DNA of 64,000 nucleotides from Oligoflexus sp. (lineage in GTDB: Bacteria > Bdellovibrionota_B > Oligoflexia > Oligoflexales > Oligoflexaceae). Under the pieces are notes generated by a model that had not been told where the DNA came from, searched no databases, and was given only the letters and a program-made list of their open reading frames with translations. The translations under genes were made by a program, and so were the position numbers. Below, piece by piece: positions 1-9,427 of the stretch (its first letter is position 1; each line of letters begins with the position of its first letter). The stretch is taken from the NCBI RefSeq assembly GCF_035712445.1, contig NZ_DASTAT010000018.1, forward strand, positions 62,001-126,000. Direction: 5' to 3'.

Positions 1-2
1 CT

Positions 3-50
3 CACGAGGCTCAGAAGCCCGTTGCTGCTCCCGCTCGACTTGTGAAGTAA
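3..50 (+). CDS. rplM: 50S ribosomal protein L13, C-terminal end (partial)
   Basis: Only the last 15 codons are in the window, ending at a TAA at 48-50. The frame reads [15 protein letters not shown], which matches the usual C-terminal HEAQKP region of L13, a 23S rRNA-binding protein of the large subunit. It sits 13 nt upstream of rpsI, the standard rplM-rpsI pair, so the two are almost certainly cotranscribed. The identification rests on this short tail plus the neighbour. Confidence 0.85.
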   Translation, partial: HEAQKPVAAPARLVK

Positions 51-63
51 GGAAGGACCGACC

Positions 64-456
64 ATGGCAACGAAAGCTATTCATGCTGTTGGCAAGCGTA
101 AGACATCGATCGCTCGCGTTTACCTGAAACCAGGCAAAGGCAAGATCACGATCAACAAGCGCGACATCGAAGATTACTACCTGCGCGCCACTTCGAAGAT
201 GGTTGTTCGTCAACCACTCGAACTCACGGGCAACGTAGGCAAGTGGGATATTCTCGTGAACGTTATGGGTGGCGGCCTTTCCGGTCAAGCCGGTGCCATC
301 CGTCACGCTCTGAGCAAGGCTCTGTCCGACATGGATCCCGAATACCGCAAGGTGCTGAAGGCTCAAGGCCTGATCACTCGCGATTCGCGGAAGAAGGAAC
401 GTAAAATGTACGGTCTTAAGTCGGCACGTGCACGCTTCCAGTTCTCGAAACGCTGA
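64..456 (+). CDS. rpsI: 30S ribosomal protein S9
   Basis: 130 aa, the normal length for S9, which contacts P-site tRNA through its C-terminal tail. The N-terminus carries the family sequence [20 protein letters not shown]. The [18 protein letters not shown] segment and the basic [11 protein letters not shown] end (final KR, as in most S9 proteins) are all present. An AAGGA ribosome-binding site precedes the ATG. It is the second gene of the rplM-rpsI operon. Confidence 0.98.
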   Translation: MATKAIHAVGKRKTSIARVYLKPGKGKITINKRDIEDYYLRATSKMVVRQPLELTGNVGKWDILVNVMGGGLSGQAGAIRHALSKALSDMDPEYRKVLKAQGLITRDSRKKERKMYGLKSARARFQFSKR

Positions 457-542
457 TTTTGGCCGTTCGAGTTTTGTGGGTTTCGTTTCGGCGCTCAAGC
501 GATGCTTAGCGCCGTTGCTCTTGCGCGAAGGACCGTGCTCTT

Positions 543-863
543 ATGGCTGAAACCATTGACGCTATAGATATTGAGTACACAGAAGACGATAAGGTTGTCG
601 TCAAGCAGTTGGATAAAAATATCCTGACTCGCGGTAGCTGGACCACCATCATGTTCCTCTACCAGGAATTGGATAAAAATACTGACGCTTATGGACCACC
701 CAAAGTTTCCATACGTCGTTACCAGAAGCGTAACGGGGTCTATCGCCAGCAGAGTAAATTCAACATTTCGAGCGCAAAACAGGCTCACGAAATGATTGAG
801 ACCCTGCTTAAGTGGTACCCAAAGGATGGCTCAGCTTTCGAAGTACCGGAAGCTCAGGCCTGA
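543..863 (+). CDS. Small conserved protein, possibly PC4-like
   Basis: 106 aa with no signal peptide or membrane segment. The middle (about residues 50-95) reads KVSIRRYQKRNGVYRQQSKF followed by a predicted amphipathic helix ending in LLKWY. This strand-turn-strand-helix pattern resembles the PC4/YdbC single-stranded DNA-binding fold, but the similarity is only by eye. It begins 86 nt after rpsI with a GAAGGA motif 11 nt before ATG and is closed by a strong terminator at 885-923. Function is not established. Confidence 0.6.
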   Translation: MAETIDAIDIEYTEDDKVVVKQLDKNILTRGSWTTIMFLYQELDKNTDAYGPPKVSIRRYQKRNGVYRQQSKFNISSAKQAHEMIETLLKWYPKDGSAFEVPEAQA

Positions 864-884
864 TAGAAAATCCAGCAATCCATT

Positions 885-923
885 AAAGCCGGCGAGACGT
901 TATGGTCTGCGCTGGCTTTTTTG
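885..923 (+). terminator. Rho-independent terminator
   Basis: AAAGCCGGC (885-893) pairs with GCTGGCTTT (911-919) and a run of six T follows within 917-922. It closes the rplM-rpsI-orf106 unit. Confidence 0.8.
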
Positions 924-942
924 TTGCCCCGCCCCTGCCTCT

Positions 943-1650
943 TCAAAATAGCGAATCATCCACCTTCGGCTTGAACAGCCGCACCAGAAACGGCCTTTTC
1001 TTCCGTTTTTTAGGCTTACTCTGATCGAGCCGCTCCAGACGCTCCATCCGCATCTCAATGTGCTTCATCGAACGCATGGCCTCCTGCAGAGCCACACAGT
1101 TGCGCCAGCTGCTGCGGTCGACTTCGAGGCTGTAAAAGCTGATGAGAGGCCCAGAGCGGGGATGCCAGGCGTGTAGGGGGAGGCTATGCAGAGTTTCCAA
1201 AGTACCCGTGTAGTGGGACAGGGCGTCCAGCAGAGCGCGATCAGGATGCGCGGGAATAAGATGCAGATGATCGTTCCGGCTTAACGTGAAAATGAGGCTG
1301 GTCAAGGAAACCAAAGCTTCCTGCCCGCGTTCGTCGCCGGTTCCATCCAGTGAGAAAAAGACAAAGCCCTTTCCATAATGCTTGCTGGGAAATGACTGCA
1401 GCTCCGCCCAGCCAAGCGGAGGACCATTTTCCTCGGCTTTATAAATCCAGCATGCATCCAAGGTCGGATTCTTGCGACGGCGGTGGCGATAGAGTTTCGG
1501 TCTTGCGAATATTTGCTGAGGACAGGACTGCCTCTCCCTCACGAAATAGTCGAAATCTGTAGGCTCCCAGCGACTCTGGTGCTGCCAAAGGCCTTGAGAG
1601 AGGCGCAGAGGAAAATCTTCATAACTCGGCTGGTGAAGGAAACTCGGCAT
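943..1650 (-). CDS. Unknown protein, possible GNAT-like acetyltransferase
   Basis: 235 aa, cytoplasmic by composition. Residues about 80-185 show an order that recalls GNAT enzymes: GWAELQSF strand, then SLDGTGDERGQEALVSLTSL, which could be the acetyl-CoA loop and helix, and a final ISFYSLEVDRSSW strand. No family was recognised with confidence. The C-terminal 30 residues are very basic (KPKKRKKRPF), which could bind nucleic acid or membrane. It is divergent from the bactofilin gene at 1728. Confidence 0.55.
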   Translation of the reverse strand: MPSFLHQPSYEDFPLRLSQGLWQHQSRWEPTDFDYFVRERQSCPQQIFARPKLYRHRRRKNPTLDACWIYKAEENGPPLGWAELQSFPSKHYGKGFVFFSLDGTGDERGQEALVSLTSLIFTLSRNDHLHLIPAHPDRALLDALSHYTGTLETLHSLPLHAWHPRSGPLISFYSLEVDRSSWRNCVALQEAMRSMKHIEMRMERLERLDQSKPKKRKKRPFLVRLFKPKVDDSLF

Positions 1651-1683
1651 TTTTTTCTCTCATTGCTGGGAATTCTTCTTTGC

Positions 1684-1689
1684 TATTAT
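1684..1689 (+). promoter_or_regulatory. Possible -10 box upstream of the bactofilin gene
   Basis: TATTAT lies 38 nt before the GTG start of the bactofilin gene in the 77-nt divergent spacer. A TTGCTG at 1663-1668 could be the -35, but the 15-nt spacer is short, so this is a weak call. Confidence 0.3.
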
Positions 1690-1727
1690 GAACAAGTCTC
1701 GATGGAAACTGAATAGGAGACTCAGCC

Positions 1728-2237
1728 GTGTTCAATCCGCAGAAAAAAGGGGGCACTGGCCCTGGGAAAAAGGATCATCCGAAAGACTATGCGGTGACTA
1801 TCATCACCAGCGGCTGTCACTTCTCGGGCAAGCTTTACTGCAAAGGCGCCACGCGCATCGGCGGCAAAGTCGATGGTGAAATCGTCTCTGAAGGTCTTTT
1901 GATCATCGAAGAGGAAGCCATCATTTCCGCGGAAGTGAAAGCTGAAGACATCGTCATTCAGGGTCATCTGCGTGGAACAGTCGAAGCACACGGCAAAGTC
2001 GAGTTGAGCCCGACCTGTGTTTTCGAAGGTGACATCATCACCCCGGTTTTGGTTGTCCAGGAAGGTGCCCAGTTCAACGGCCGCACGACCATGGATCCGA
2101 ACCGCATTATGGATCGCCAGGCCAATCATGATCATACAGCCTACTCGACGCCAGTTTTGGGTGGCACGATTCGCCCTGAAGAACTGTCCAAAGTCGATAT
2201 GAGCATGAACGGTCCCGAAATTAACGCCAATCTTTGA
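1728..2237 (+). CDS. Bactofilin (polymer-forming cytoskeletal protein)
   Basis: 169 aa. The central domain (about residues 22-115) is the bactofilin right-handed beta-helix, with hydrophobic/glycine spacing such as CKGATRIGGKVDGEIVSEG, EEEAIISAEVKAEDIVIQG and LRGTVEAHGKVEL. Flanking tails are short and disordered. Bactofilins form nucleotide-free filaments that act in cell shape, polarity and wall-enzyme placement. The start is GTG, set by AGGAGA 8 nt upstream. No peptidase M23 partner is adjacent, unlike many bactofilin loci. Confidence 0.92.
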   Translation: MFNPQKKGGTGPGKKDHPKDYAVTIITSGCHFSGKLYCKGATRIGGKVDGEIVSEGLLIIEEEAIISAEVKAEDIVIQGHLRGTVEAHGKVELSPTCVFEGDIITPVLVVQEGAQFNGRTTMDPNRIMDRQANHDHTAYSTPVLGGTIRPEELSKVDMSMNGPEINANL

Positions 2238-2260
2238 TCATACACGGCAACCCGGTTTTT

Positions 2261-2283
2261 CCAGGCTTCCCACGGAAGCCTGG
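2261..2283 (+). terminator. Hairpin after the bactofilin gene, probable terminator
   Basis: Perfect 10-bp stem CCAGGCTTCC / GGAAGCCTGG with a CACG... type short loop, followed by ATTTCGGTATTTT. The T-tract is interrupted, so termination may be weak. Confidence 0.6.
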
Positions 2284-2378
2284 ATTTCGGTATTTTCTGG
2301 ACGCGAAACCTTCCCCTCGGCATTATCGGACTATGACCCTTCAAGGTCTTTGGTTTTGCATTGTGGTGGAAGGATGCC

Positions 2379-2723
2379 ATGAAAAGGCTTGTGACTTTAA
2401 GCGTGCTCGCACTCAGCTTCAGCGGATGTACTCAGGAATTTCAGAATAAAATTTCCCGGAGCGTTCAGAACTGGACCGGTACCAACGGCGTTTTGGATAT
2501 CATCAGCGACGGGAAAGTGATGTATCGCTTCATAAATATTGATAAATTAACCACGGCAACGGCAACAGGCCAGGGCATTCAGGGCGAATCCCGTGCCTAT
2601 CGCTTTGGCTATGGCGTAATGGACAAGAATTTCAACCTGGTCGCCGACGAGGACGAAAAGAAGGTTTATTTCGAAATTAGCGATTTCGCCACGAATTATG
2701 TGTTCTATGAGAACCCGAATTAA
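2379..2723 (+). CDS. Small putative lipoprotein
   Basis: 114 aa from the ATG that follows GGAAGG; an in-frame TTG further upstream has no ribosome-binding site. The N-terminus MKRLVTLSVLALSFSGC is a lipoprotein signal peptide with Cys17 as the probable lipidation site (FSGC lipobox). The mature part is a small mixed alpha/beta domain with no recognised family. It lies 9 nt before the next lipoprotein gene and is probably cotranscribed with it. Confidence 0.75.
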   Translation: MKRLVTLSVLALSFSGCTQEFQNKISRSVQNWTGTNGVLDIISDGKVMYRFINIDKLTTATATGQGIQGESRAYRFGYGVMDKNFNLVADEDEKKVYFEISDFATNYVFYENPN

Positions 2724-2732
2724 GGATGCCGC

Positions 2733-3560
2733 ATGCGACTTCATCTTCTCGCGCTCTTTGGTTCCCTGCATTTCATGGCCTGTGCCAGTAACGAAGCCGT
2801 ATTTTCGGATAAGGTCGTCGTCGATCCCATTACCGGCCAGGACGGTCTTCCGAAGTATGTCCAGGCCCAGGGTCAGCAGGCTGTGAAGGGTGGCAAGATC
2901 AGCTGGTTCACCTGCACCCAAAGCACAGCGGCACCTTCCATGGTTTTGCTGAATCCCGGACCGAAGAGCTGGAGCAAGGAAGAAGTCTGTAAAACCCCGG
3001 CAGCCCTGGCTTTCCTGAATCATGGGCTCAATGTCATTGCCATCAATCGACCGGAAACGGAAACCCTGGGCGACGATGCCTCGCTGAATCAGGTCAAGGA
3101 AACCGTGGACTTTCTGCAGAAAGAGGATCGCCGGTTGGAAGGCCTTTGGTCGACGGGCGAGGGGAGTGTCATGGCTCTGCGCCTTGCACGCCAGTACCCC
3201 TGGAAGATTCTGATCATCGGCAACGGCATTTATGATATGGAGCTGGCCATGAAAGACAGCGCCGATCAGGACTTCGTGGCTCGTGTCAAAGCCATGCCGG
3301 GCAGCAGTGACCCGAACTTCGCTGAAAAGCGTTCAGCAGCTTGGGATCTGAGTGGCCTGCCTAAAGTGATATATCTTTATCATGGCGGCCAAAACTCCCA
3401 AATCCGCTCCGATCAAGCCACCCAATTTCGCAATTCTTTGGCCGCCAGCGAACACAGAGTCGAACTGTATATTCTCGAAGAGGATACGCAGAATCTTCGG
3501 CCCGACTACCACCGCGGCGTTCTCAGCAAGATCCTTGAGAATTATCAAAAACCCGAGTGA
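2733..3560 (+). CDS. Putative lipoprotein with alpha/beta-hydrolase-like fold, nucleophile apparently missing
   Basis: 275 aa. The signal peptide ends at FMAC, so Cys17 is the likely lipid site. Residues about 70-270 follow alpha/beta-hydrolase order: MVLLNPGP strand, GLNVIAINRPE, the elbow region STGEGSVMALRLA, IYLYHGGQNSQ, and a late histidine in RPDYHRGV. At the elbow, where the family has GxSxG, the aligned residues are STGEG, so a Gly stands where the catalytic Ser should be. It may be a non-catalytic relative or use another residue. An AAGGATG site lies upstream of ATG. Confidence 0.65.
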   Translation: MRLHLLALFGSLHFMACASNEAVFSDKVVVDPITGQDGLPKYVQAQGQQAVKGGKISWFTCTQSTAAPSMVLLNPGPKSWSKEEVCKTPAALAFLNHGLNVIAINRPETETLGDDASLNQVKETVDFLQKEDRRLEGLWSTGEGSVMALRLARQYPWKILIIGNGIYDMELAMKDSADQDFVARVKAMPGSSDPNFAEKRSAAWDLSGLPKVIYLYHGGQNSQIRSDQATQFRNSLAASEHRVELYILEEDTQNLRPDYHRGVLSKILENYQKPE

Positions 3561-3798
3561 TGAGCTCGCTCTTATGCATGAGTGGCCACCCTGTCGGTCG
3601 CGGCAGCCTCCGGCAGGAACTGCCGATTTCAGATGGGCGGGATCGCGGTAATATAGAAAGCGGACGGGTCTGTCTGTTTTGGCTTTTTTGTTTGGCTTAT
3701 AGTTGCTATTTCATTCTGCTGGCAGGGTCTGCTCAAGCCAACTTTTAGATATATGGCGAACAACTGCCGCCCAATACCCAAGCATGTAGGGAGACGAT

Positions 3799-5046
3799 AT
3801 GGCATTTGAGGTCCGTTTTCCGGTCGTAGGAGAATCCGTCCAAGAAGGACAGGTCTATAAATGGCGCAAAAAGACCGGCGAATTCGTCAAGCGTGACGAG
3901 GTTTTGGTGGAAGTCGAGACCGATAAGGCCACTGTCGAAATCGTTGCCGAAGCTGAAGGGACTTTGACCATTCAAAAGAACGAAGGCGAAACGATTGCCG
4001 TCGGTGAAGTTCTCGCTTCCATAGATACCGCTGCGAAAGCTCCGGCCGCCAGCGCCCCAGCCGCACCGGCCGCTGCAGCCAAACCTTCTGCACCTGCAGT
4101 GCCACCACCTCCTGCAGCCAAAGCCGCAGCGGGAACTGATCCACGTCCGCAAAGCCCAGCCGTCGCCCGTATGGCCGCTGAGCATCAAATTGATACCTCG
4201 GGCATCCCCGGCAGTGGCCGCGGTGGTCGCGTCACCAAGGATGATATGGTGGCTCATCTTGAGAGTCCCAAGCCTCCTGTGCCTTCTGCCGCTCCCGCTG
4301 CAGCGCCCAAGGCCCCAGCTCCGGCAGCAGCAGCTCCAAGCGGAGCACGCACGGAGCGTCGTGAGAAGATGACCCGTCTGCGCCAGCGCATTGCAGAGCG
4401 CCTCGTGGAAGCTCAGCACACAGCGGCCATGCTCACCACATTCAACGAAGTGGACATGAGCGCGATCATGGAGCTGCGCAAGCGTTATAAGGATCCTTTC
4501 AAGGAAACGCACGGCGTTGGCCTTGGTTTCATGAGCTTTTTCGTGAAAGCGGCTGTTCAGGCCTTAAAACAATTCCCCGCCATCAACGGTTACGTGGATG
4601 GAACGGATATCGTTTACCACGATTATTACGATATCGGCGTCGCGGTCTCGACTGATCGTGGTCTCATGGTTCCTGTGGTAAGAGACGTCGATAAGCTGAG
4701 CTTCGCTCAGATTGAAGGCGCGATTGCCGAGTACGCGAAAAAAGGCCGCGATGGCAAGATCTCGCTCGATGATCTGACCGGCGGTACCTTTACCATTTCC
4801 AATGGTGGAACCTTCGGCAGCTTGCTTTCGACGCCTATTCTGAACCCACCGCAAAGCGCGATCCTTGGCATGCACAAGATCGAAGAGCGTCCGGTGGTGG
4901 TGAACGGTCAGATCGTGGCAAGGCCCATGATGTACCTTGCGATGTCCTACGATCACCGTATCGTGGACGGCAAGGAAGCAGTCGGGTTCCTGGTGAAGAT
5001 CAAAGAAAACATTGAAGACCCAGCACGTTTGCTGCTTGGAGTATAA
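3799..5046 (+). CDS. sucB: Dihydrolipoyllysine-residue succinyltransferase (E2 of 2-oxoglutarate dehydrogenase)
   Basis: 415 aa. Domain order is lipoyl domain (residues 1-75, with the lipoylated Lys in [10 protein letters not shown]), a long Ala/Pro-rich linker, the peripheral subunit-binding domain (about 112-150, [15 protein letters not shown]), a second Ala/Pro linker, and the catalytic domain (about 190-415) ending with [14 protein letters not shown], which holds the active-site His and Asp. It transfers succinyl groups to CoA in the TCA cycle. GGGAGA precedes ATG. Five nt separate it from lpdA. Confidence 0.97.
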   Translation: MAFEVRFPVVGESVQEGQVYKWRKKTGEFVKRDEVLVEVETDKATVEIVAEAEGTLTIQKNEGETIAVGEVLASIDTAAKAPAASAPAAPAAAAKPSAPAVPPPPAAKAAAGTDPRPQSPAVARMAAEHQIDTSGIPGSGRGGRVTKDDMVAHLESPKPPVPSAAPAAAPKAPAPAAAAPSGARTERREKMTRLRQRIAERLVEAQHTAAMLTTFNEVDMSAIMELRKRYKDPFKETHGVGLGFMSFFVKAAVQALKQFPAINGYVDGTDIVYHDYYDIGVAVSTDRGLMVPVVRDVDKLSFAQIEGAIAEYAKKGRDGKISLDDLTGGTFTISNGGTFGSLLSTPILNPPQSAILGMHKIEERPVVVNGQIVARPMMYLAMSYDHRIVDGKEAVGFLVKIKENIEDPARLLLGV

Positions 5047-5051
5047 GGGCT

Positions 5052-6455
5052 ATGGCGGAAACTCAATTTGATTTGGTGGTGATCGGTGGTGGTGTGGCGG
5101 GTTATGTAGCCGCCATCCGCGCGGCGCAGTTGGGACTGAAATCCGCGGTGATCGAAAGCCGTGGGACCCTGGGCGGAACATGCCTCAACGTCGGCTGCAT
5201 TCCGAGCAAGGCGCTCCTGCAGTCGAGTGAAAATTATTCGCACGCGAAGCATAAGCTCAAAGACCACGGCGTCGTCGTGGAAAAAGTGGGCTTTGACCTT
5301 GGCGTCATGATGAAGCGCAAGGAAGGCATCGTCAAGAAGCTGACCACGGGCGTTGAATTCCTGATGAAGAAGAACAAGATCACCTACGTGAAGGGCTTCG
5401 GTTCCTTCGTCGACAAAAACACGATCAAGGTGGCTTTGAATGAAGGCGGTGAGCAAACCCTTCAGACGAAATACACCATCATCGCAACCGGCTCGGAACC
5501 AATCGAAATTCCGATCGCGCCTTTCGACGAAAAGCAGGTGCTCAGCTCGACCGGCGCGCTTGCCCTTGAAGCCGTGCCCGAGCACCTCGTGGTGATCGGC
5601 GGCGGCGTCATCGGTCTCGAAATGGGCAGCGTTTGGGCTCGTCTCGGTGCGAAAGTCACGGTGATCGAAGCCGCGGAAACCATCCTGCCGATGATGGACA
5701 AGGATGTGATCCGCACCATGAAAAAAACGCTCGGCGCGGAAGGCATGGAATTCCATGAAAAGACCCGCTTCACCGAGCTGAAGAAAAGCGGCAAGAAGCT
5801 TACCGTCGTCGCCGATAAAGGCGGCGAGGTCGTGAGCATCGACTGCGACAAGGTTCTGGTCGCCGTGGGCCGCCGCGCGTTCACTAAAAACCTCGGCCTC
5901 GATAAAGTCGGCATCACGCCCGAGAAAAACGGCAAGATCAAGACCGATGGCCACTACGGTACCGGCGTTCCCGGTATCTATGCGATCGGTGATGTGATCG
6001 ATGGCCCCATGCTGGCCCATAAAGCCGAAGAGGAAGGCGTCGCCTGTGCGGAAATGATCGCGGGCAAGCCTGGACATATGAATTACGAAGCGATTCCGAA
6101 CGTGGTCTACACCTGGCCGGAAGTCGCGGCGATCGGCATCAGCGAGCAGGATGCGCAGGCCAAAGGCCTGGAAGTGAATATCGGTAAATTCCCCTTCGCT
6201 CCGAATGGTCGCGCCATGGCCTATGGCGAAACCGAAGGCTTCGTGAAGCTGATTGCCGATAAGAAAACCGATCGTTTGCTCGGCGCGCATATCGTCGGTC
6301 CTTTTGCTTCTGAATTGATTGGCGAGCTGGCGATTGCCTTCGAATACTCGGCCAGCGCAGAAGATGTGGCCCGTTCGGTGCACGCGCACCCGACCCTGGC
6401 GGAAGTCATTAAAGAAGCAGCGTTGGCTGTGGACAAGAGATCATTACATAGTTAA
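5052..6455 (+). CDS. lpdA: Dihydrolipoyl dehydrogenase (E3)
   Basis: 467 aa, full length. FAD-binding GGGVAGYVAAIRAAQLG at the N-terminus, redox disulfide in GGTCLNVGCIPSKALL, an NAD-binding GGGVIGLEMGSVWARLG near residue 180, and the C-terminal catalytic HAHPTLAE. It reoxidises the dihydrolipoyl groups on SucB. It lies between sucB and sucA in one operon and may also serve pyruvate dehydrogenase, since no other E3 is visible here. Confidence 0.97.
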   Translation: MAETQFDLVVIGGGVAGYVAAIRAAQLGLKSAVIESRGTLGGTCLNVGCIPSKALLQSSENYSHAKHKLKDHGVVVEKVGFDLGVMMKRKEGIVKKLTTGVEFLMKKNKITYVKGFGSFVDKNTIKVALNEGGEQTLQTKYTIIATGSEPIEIPIAPFDEKQVLSSTGALALEAVPEHLVVIGGGVIGLEMGSVWARLGAKVTVIEAAETILPMMDKDVIRTMKKTLGAEGMEFHEKTRFTELKKSGKKLTVVADKGGEVVSIDCDKVLVAVGRRAFTKNLGLDKVGITPEKNGKIKTDGHYGTGVPGIYAIGDVIDGPMLAHKAEEEGVACAEMIAGKPGHMNYEAIPNVVYTWPEVAAIGISEQDAQAKGLEVNIGKFPFAPNGRAMAYGETEGFVKLIADKKTDRLLGAHIVGPFASELIGELAIAFEYSASAEDVARSVHAHPTLAEVIKEAALAVDKRSLHS

Positions 6456-6486
6456 CGGGTCATCCACCTAAAGAAGGATTCAAGAG

Positions 6487-9285
6487 ATGAAAGGTGTCAT
6501 CGACGGCGGGAAGTTCACCTATGCGAATGGTGCTAACGTAGCCTACCTGGAGAGCCTTTATAAGGAATACAAGAATAATCCGGATGCTGTGGACCCTCAG
6601 TGGAAGCTGTTTTTTGAAGGATATGAATTCGCCGCATCGAGTTCCAAGGGAGTCTCGGCCGGCGTCGGTGCCCAGGATGATTCGGAAGCCAGGGTTGAGC
6701 ACTTCATCAACCTTTTCCGCCGTCTTGGCCATCTCTCAGCAAACCTGAATCCTTTGGCCCCCAAGCCTCCTCTGGCCAGCGACCTTTTGCCAGCCAAGGC
6801 AGGTCTCGGTAACGTCACAGACAGCCAGACCTTTCATCCGGCGACGCTGCCGGTCAAAGGTCCTGTCAGCTTTGGTGAAGTGCACTCGCTCCTTCAGGAT
6901 ACTTACACGCGCACCATCGGTGCTGATTTCCGCGAACTTCCTGATAATGAAGCCCTGGAATGGCTGCAGCAGCAGATGGAAACCACCCGCAACCGTCCCG
7001 CGATCGACAATGCGACCAAGGTCCGCATTCTGAAAAAACTCACCCAGACCGAAGGCTTCGAGAAATTCCTTCAGGACCGCTACCTCGGTCAGAAGCGTTT
7101 TTCGATCGAAGGTCTCGACACCATGATGGTCCTCCTTGATGTCGTTGCCGATGAAGCAGCGAAATCCCAGGTGGAAGAGATCGAAATGGGTATGGCCCAC
7201 CGCGGCCGCCTCAACGTTCTCGCCAACTTCATGGGCAAGCCTTACGAACTCATGATCAAGGAATTCGAAGGCAGCGAGATCGAAACCTACGGCATCGACG
7301 GCGATGTGAAGTATCACAAGGGCTATGCGTCGCTGATCGAGACGATGAGCGGCGACAAGGTTCGCGCTTACCTGTCACCGAACCCTTCGCACCTTGAAGC
7401 TGTGAACCCTGTCGTGGAAGGCTTTGCCCGCGCCCGTCAGCGCATGCTGAACGATCCGCATGGTGACAAGGTGCTCCCGGTTTTGATTCACGGCGACGCG
7501 GCCTTTATCGGTCAGGGTCTGGTGGCTGAAACCTTGAACCTTTCCGAGCTGGCGTCTTACAAAACAGGTGGAACGGTTCACATCATTTCGAACAACCAGG
7601 TCGGCTTCACCACCGATCCGGAAGAAGGCCGCTCCTGCCGCTATTCTTCGGACATCGCCAAGATCGTGCGCGCCCCTGTGCTGCACGTGAATGCCGATGA
7701 CGCCGAAGCCGTGGTGTGGGCGGGCCGCATGGCAACCGCCTACCGTCAGAAATTCAAGAAAGACGTTGTGATCGATCTGATCGGTTACCGCCGTCATGGT
7801 CACAACGAAACCGATGAACCGAGCTTCACCCAGCCGGTCATGTATCAGATCATCCGCAATCATCCGACCGTCCTCACGCAGTTTGGCGAAAAACTGGTGA
7901 AAGAAGGCGTGATGACCCAGGATGCGATCGTCGCGGAAATGAAGAACTTCCGCGATATGCTGCAGACCGGAATGGAAAAGGTTCGCGCGGGTCAGGTGAA
8001 GATACTCCCGACCGTTCCCCGTGAGCTTGAAAACAGCACCAAGCATGTGAAGGCCACCGAAGAGGATCTCTTCCGTCCGGCTGAGACTGGAATCAAGGTC
8101 AACGTTGTAAAAGAGATCGTGGCCAACGCCACCAAGGTGCCCGCTGGATTCAAGCCGAATCCCAAGATCGAGCGTTTGCTGAAATCCCGCCAGGAAATGG
8201 TGGAAGGCGAAGGCAACATAGATTGGGGCCTTGCTGAAATGCTTGCGTACGGAAGCCTTGCGCTGGAGGGCAAGCATGTTCGCCTGTCCGGTCAGGACTG
8301 CAAACGCGGGACCTTCTCGCACCGTCACGCTGTGATTCGGGATTTTGAAACCGGCAAGCCCTTGGAACTTTTGAATCAGCTCGGCCAAGGACAGGCTCAG
8401 GTGGAAGTGATCAACAGCCCGCTCTCCGAGCAGGGCGTGATGGGCTTTGAATTTGGATACTCGGTAGCGGATCGTGATGCTCTCGTCCTTTGGGAAGCTC
8501 AGTTCGGTGACTTCTGCAACGGCGCTCAGATCATCATCGACCAGTTCCTCGCCGCTTCGGAAGCCAAGTGGAAACAGGCCTCGGGCCTTGTCCTCCTTCT
8601 GCCTCACGGTTATGAAGGCATGGGCCCTGAGCACTCCAGCGCGCGTCCTGAACGCTTCCTGCAGCTCTGCGGGGACAGCAATATTCAGGTCGCTAACCTG
8701 ACGACTCCGGCTCAGCTGTTCCACATCCTGCGCCGTCAGCTCCATCGTCCCTTCCGCAAACCCTTGGTGATCATGACACCGAAGAGTTTGCTCCGTCACC
8801 CGGCTGTGGTGTCGAAGACCAAGGAATTCGTCGATGGCCGCTTTGTGGAAGTCATTGATGATCTTTCGCAGAAGACCAAGAGCAAGGTTCGCCGCGTGGT
8901 CTTCTGTACGGGTAAAGTCTTCTTCGAACTCGACAAGGAGCGCAATGAGCTCGGCGTGGCCGAGCAGGTGGCCCTGGTTCGTATCGAGCAGCTTTATCCC
9001 TTCCCGGAAGAGCAGCTGAAGAAGATCATGGCCAGCTATCCTGAAGCCACAGAGATTCTGTGGGTGCAGGAAGAGCCTTCCAACATGGGCGCCTGGACGT
9101 TCATCCGTCATCGGCTTGAGGCTCTCTGCAACGAGACTCAGGAGCTCTACTACTGCGGTCGCCGCGATGCGGGTACCACGGCAGAAGGCTACACCAAGGT
9201 GCACGAGAAGGAGCAGAAGCGCATCCTCCAGGAAGCGCTGACGCTGCCAGAAAAGGCTGATAAAAAAGCCAAAAAGACCAAGTAA
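6487..9285 (+). CDS. sucA: 2-oxoglutarate dehydrogenase E1 component
   Basis: 932 aa, typical length. The N-terminal E2-docking segment (LYKEYKNNPDAVDPQWKLFF) is present, then the thiamine-diphosphate core with MGMAHRGRLNVL (about residue 235) and GHNETDEPSFTQP (about 437). The C-terminal transketolase-like domain carries EFGYSVADRDALVLWEAQFG. It decarboxylates 2-oxoglutarate and passes the succinyl group to SucB. The gene is last in the operon, after sucB and lpdA, rather than first as in enterobacteria. AGAAGGA lies upstream of ATG. Confidence 0.97.
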   Translation: MKGVIDGGKFTYANGANVAYLESLYKEYKNNPDAVDPQWKLFFEGYEFAASSSKGVSAGVGAQDDSEARVEHFINLFRRLGHLSANLNPLAPKPPLASDLLPAKAGLGNVTDSQTFHPATLPVKGPVSFGEVHSLLQDTYTRTIGADFRELPDNEALEWLQQQMETTRNRPAIDNATKVRILKKLTQTEGFEKFLQDRYLGQKRFSIEGLDTMMVLLDVVADEAAKSQVEEIEMGMAHRGRLNVLANFMGKPYELMIKEFEGSEIETYGIDGDVKYHKGYASLIETMSGDKVRAYLSPNPSHLEAVNPVVEGFARARQRMLNDPHGDKVLPVLIHGDAAFIGQGLVAETLNLSELASYKTGGTVHIISNNQVGFTTDPEEGRSCRYSSDIAKIVRAPVLHVNADDAEAVVWAGRMATAYRQKFKKDVVIDLIGYRRHGHNETDEPSFTQPVMYQIIRNHPTVLTQFGEKLVKEGVMTQDAIVAEMKNFRDMLQTGMEKVRAGQVKILPTVPRELENSTKHVKATEEDLFRPAETGIKVNVVKEIVANATKVPAGFKPNPKIERLLKSRQEMVEGEGNIDWGLAEMLAYGSLALEGKHVRLSGQDCKRGTFSHRHAVIRDFETGKPLELLNQLGQGQAQVEVINSPLSEQGVMGFEFGYSVADRDALVLWEAQFGDFCNGAQIIIDQFLAASEAKWKQASGLVLLLPHGYEGMGPEHSSARPERFLQLCGDSNIQVANLTTPAQLFHILRRQLHRPFRKPLVIMTPKSLLRHPAVVSKTKEFVDGRFVEVIDDLSQKTKSKVRRVVFCTGKVFFELDKERNELGVAEQVALVRIEQLYPFPEEQLKKIMASYPEATEILWVQEEPSNMGAWTFIRHRLEALCNETQELYYCGRRDAGTTAEGYTKVHEKEQKRILQEALTLPEKADKKAKKTK

Positions 9286-9293
9286 CGCATCCT

Positions 9294-9320
9294 GTCTCCG
9301 GTCACATTATGGCCGGAGAC
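9294..9320 (+). terminator. Hairpin after sucA, possible terminator
   Basis: GTCTCCGGTC (9294-9303) pairs with GGCCGGAGAC (9311-9320), one G-U pair, loop ACATTAT. Only CTGTTTCCC follows, so the T-tract is poor. Confidence 0.55.
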
Positions 9321-9427
9321 CTGTTTCCCTCATCCTTCCTGCCTTTGCCGTCCAAATACGCCTTGACTTCACTTCCCAAAATCATTAGCGTCTTTTCCAC
9401 TTCGCTGACGCAAGATTCGTCAGTTTA

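Noticed and set aside
3561..3798. Small open frames in the 238-nt spacer before sucB
   Set aside because: No ribosome-binding sites or conserved-looking sequence. I see no confident promoter there either, although one is expected.
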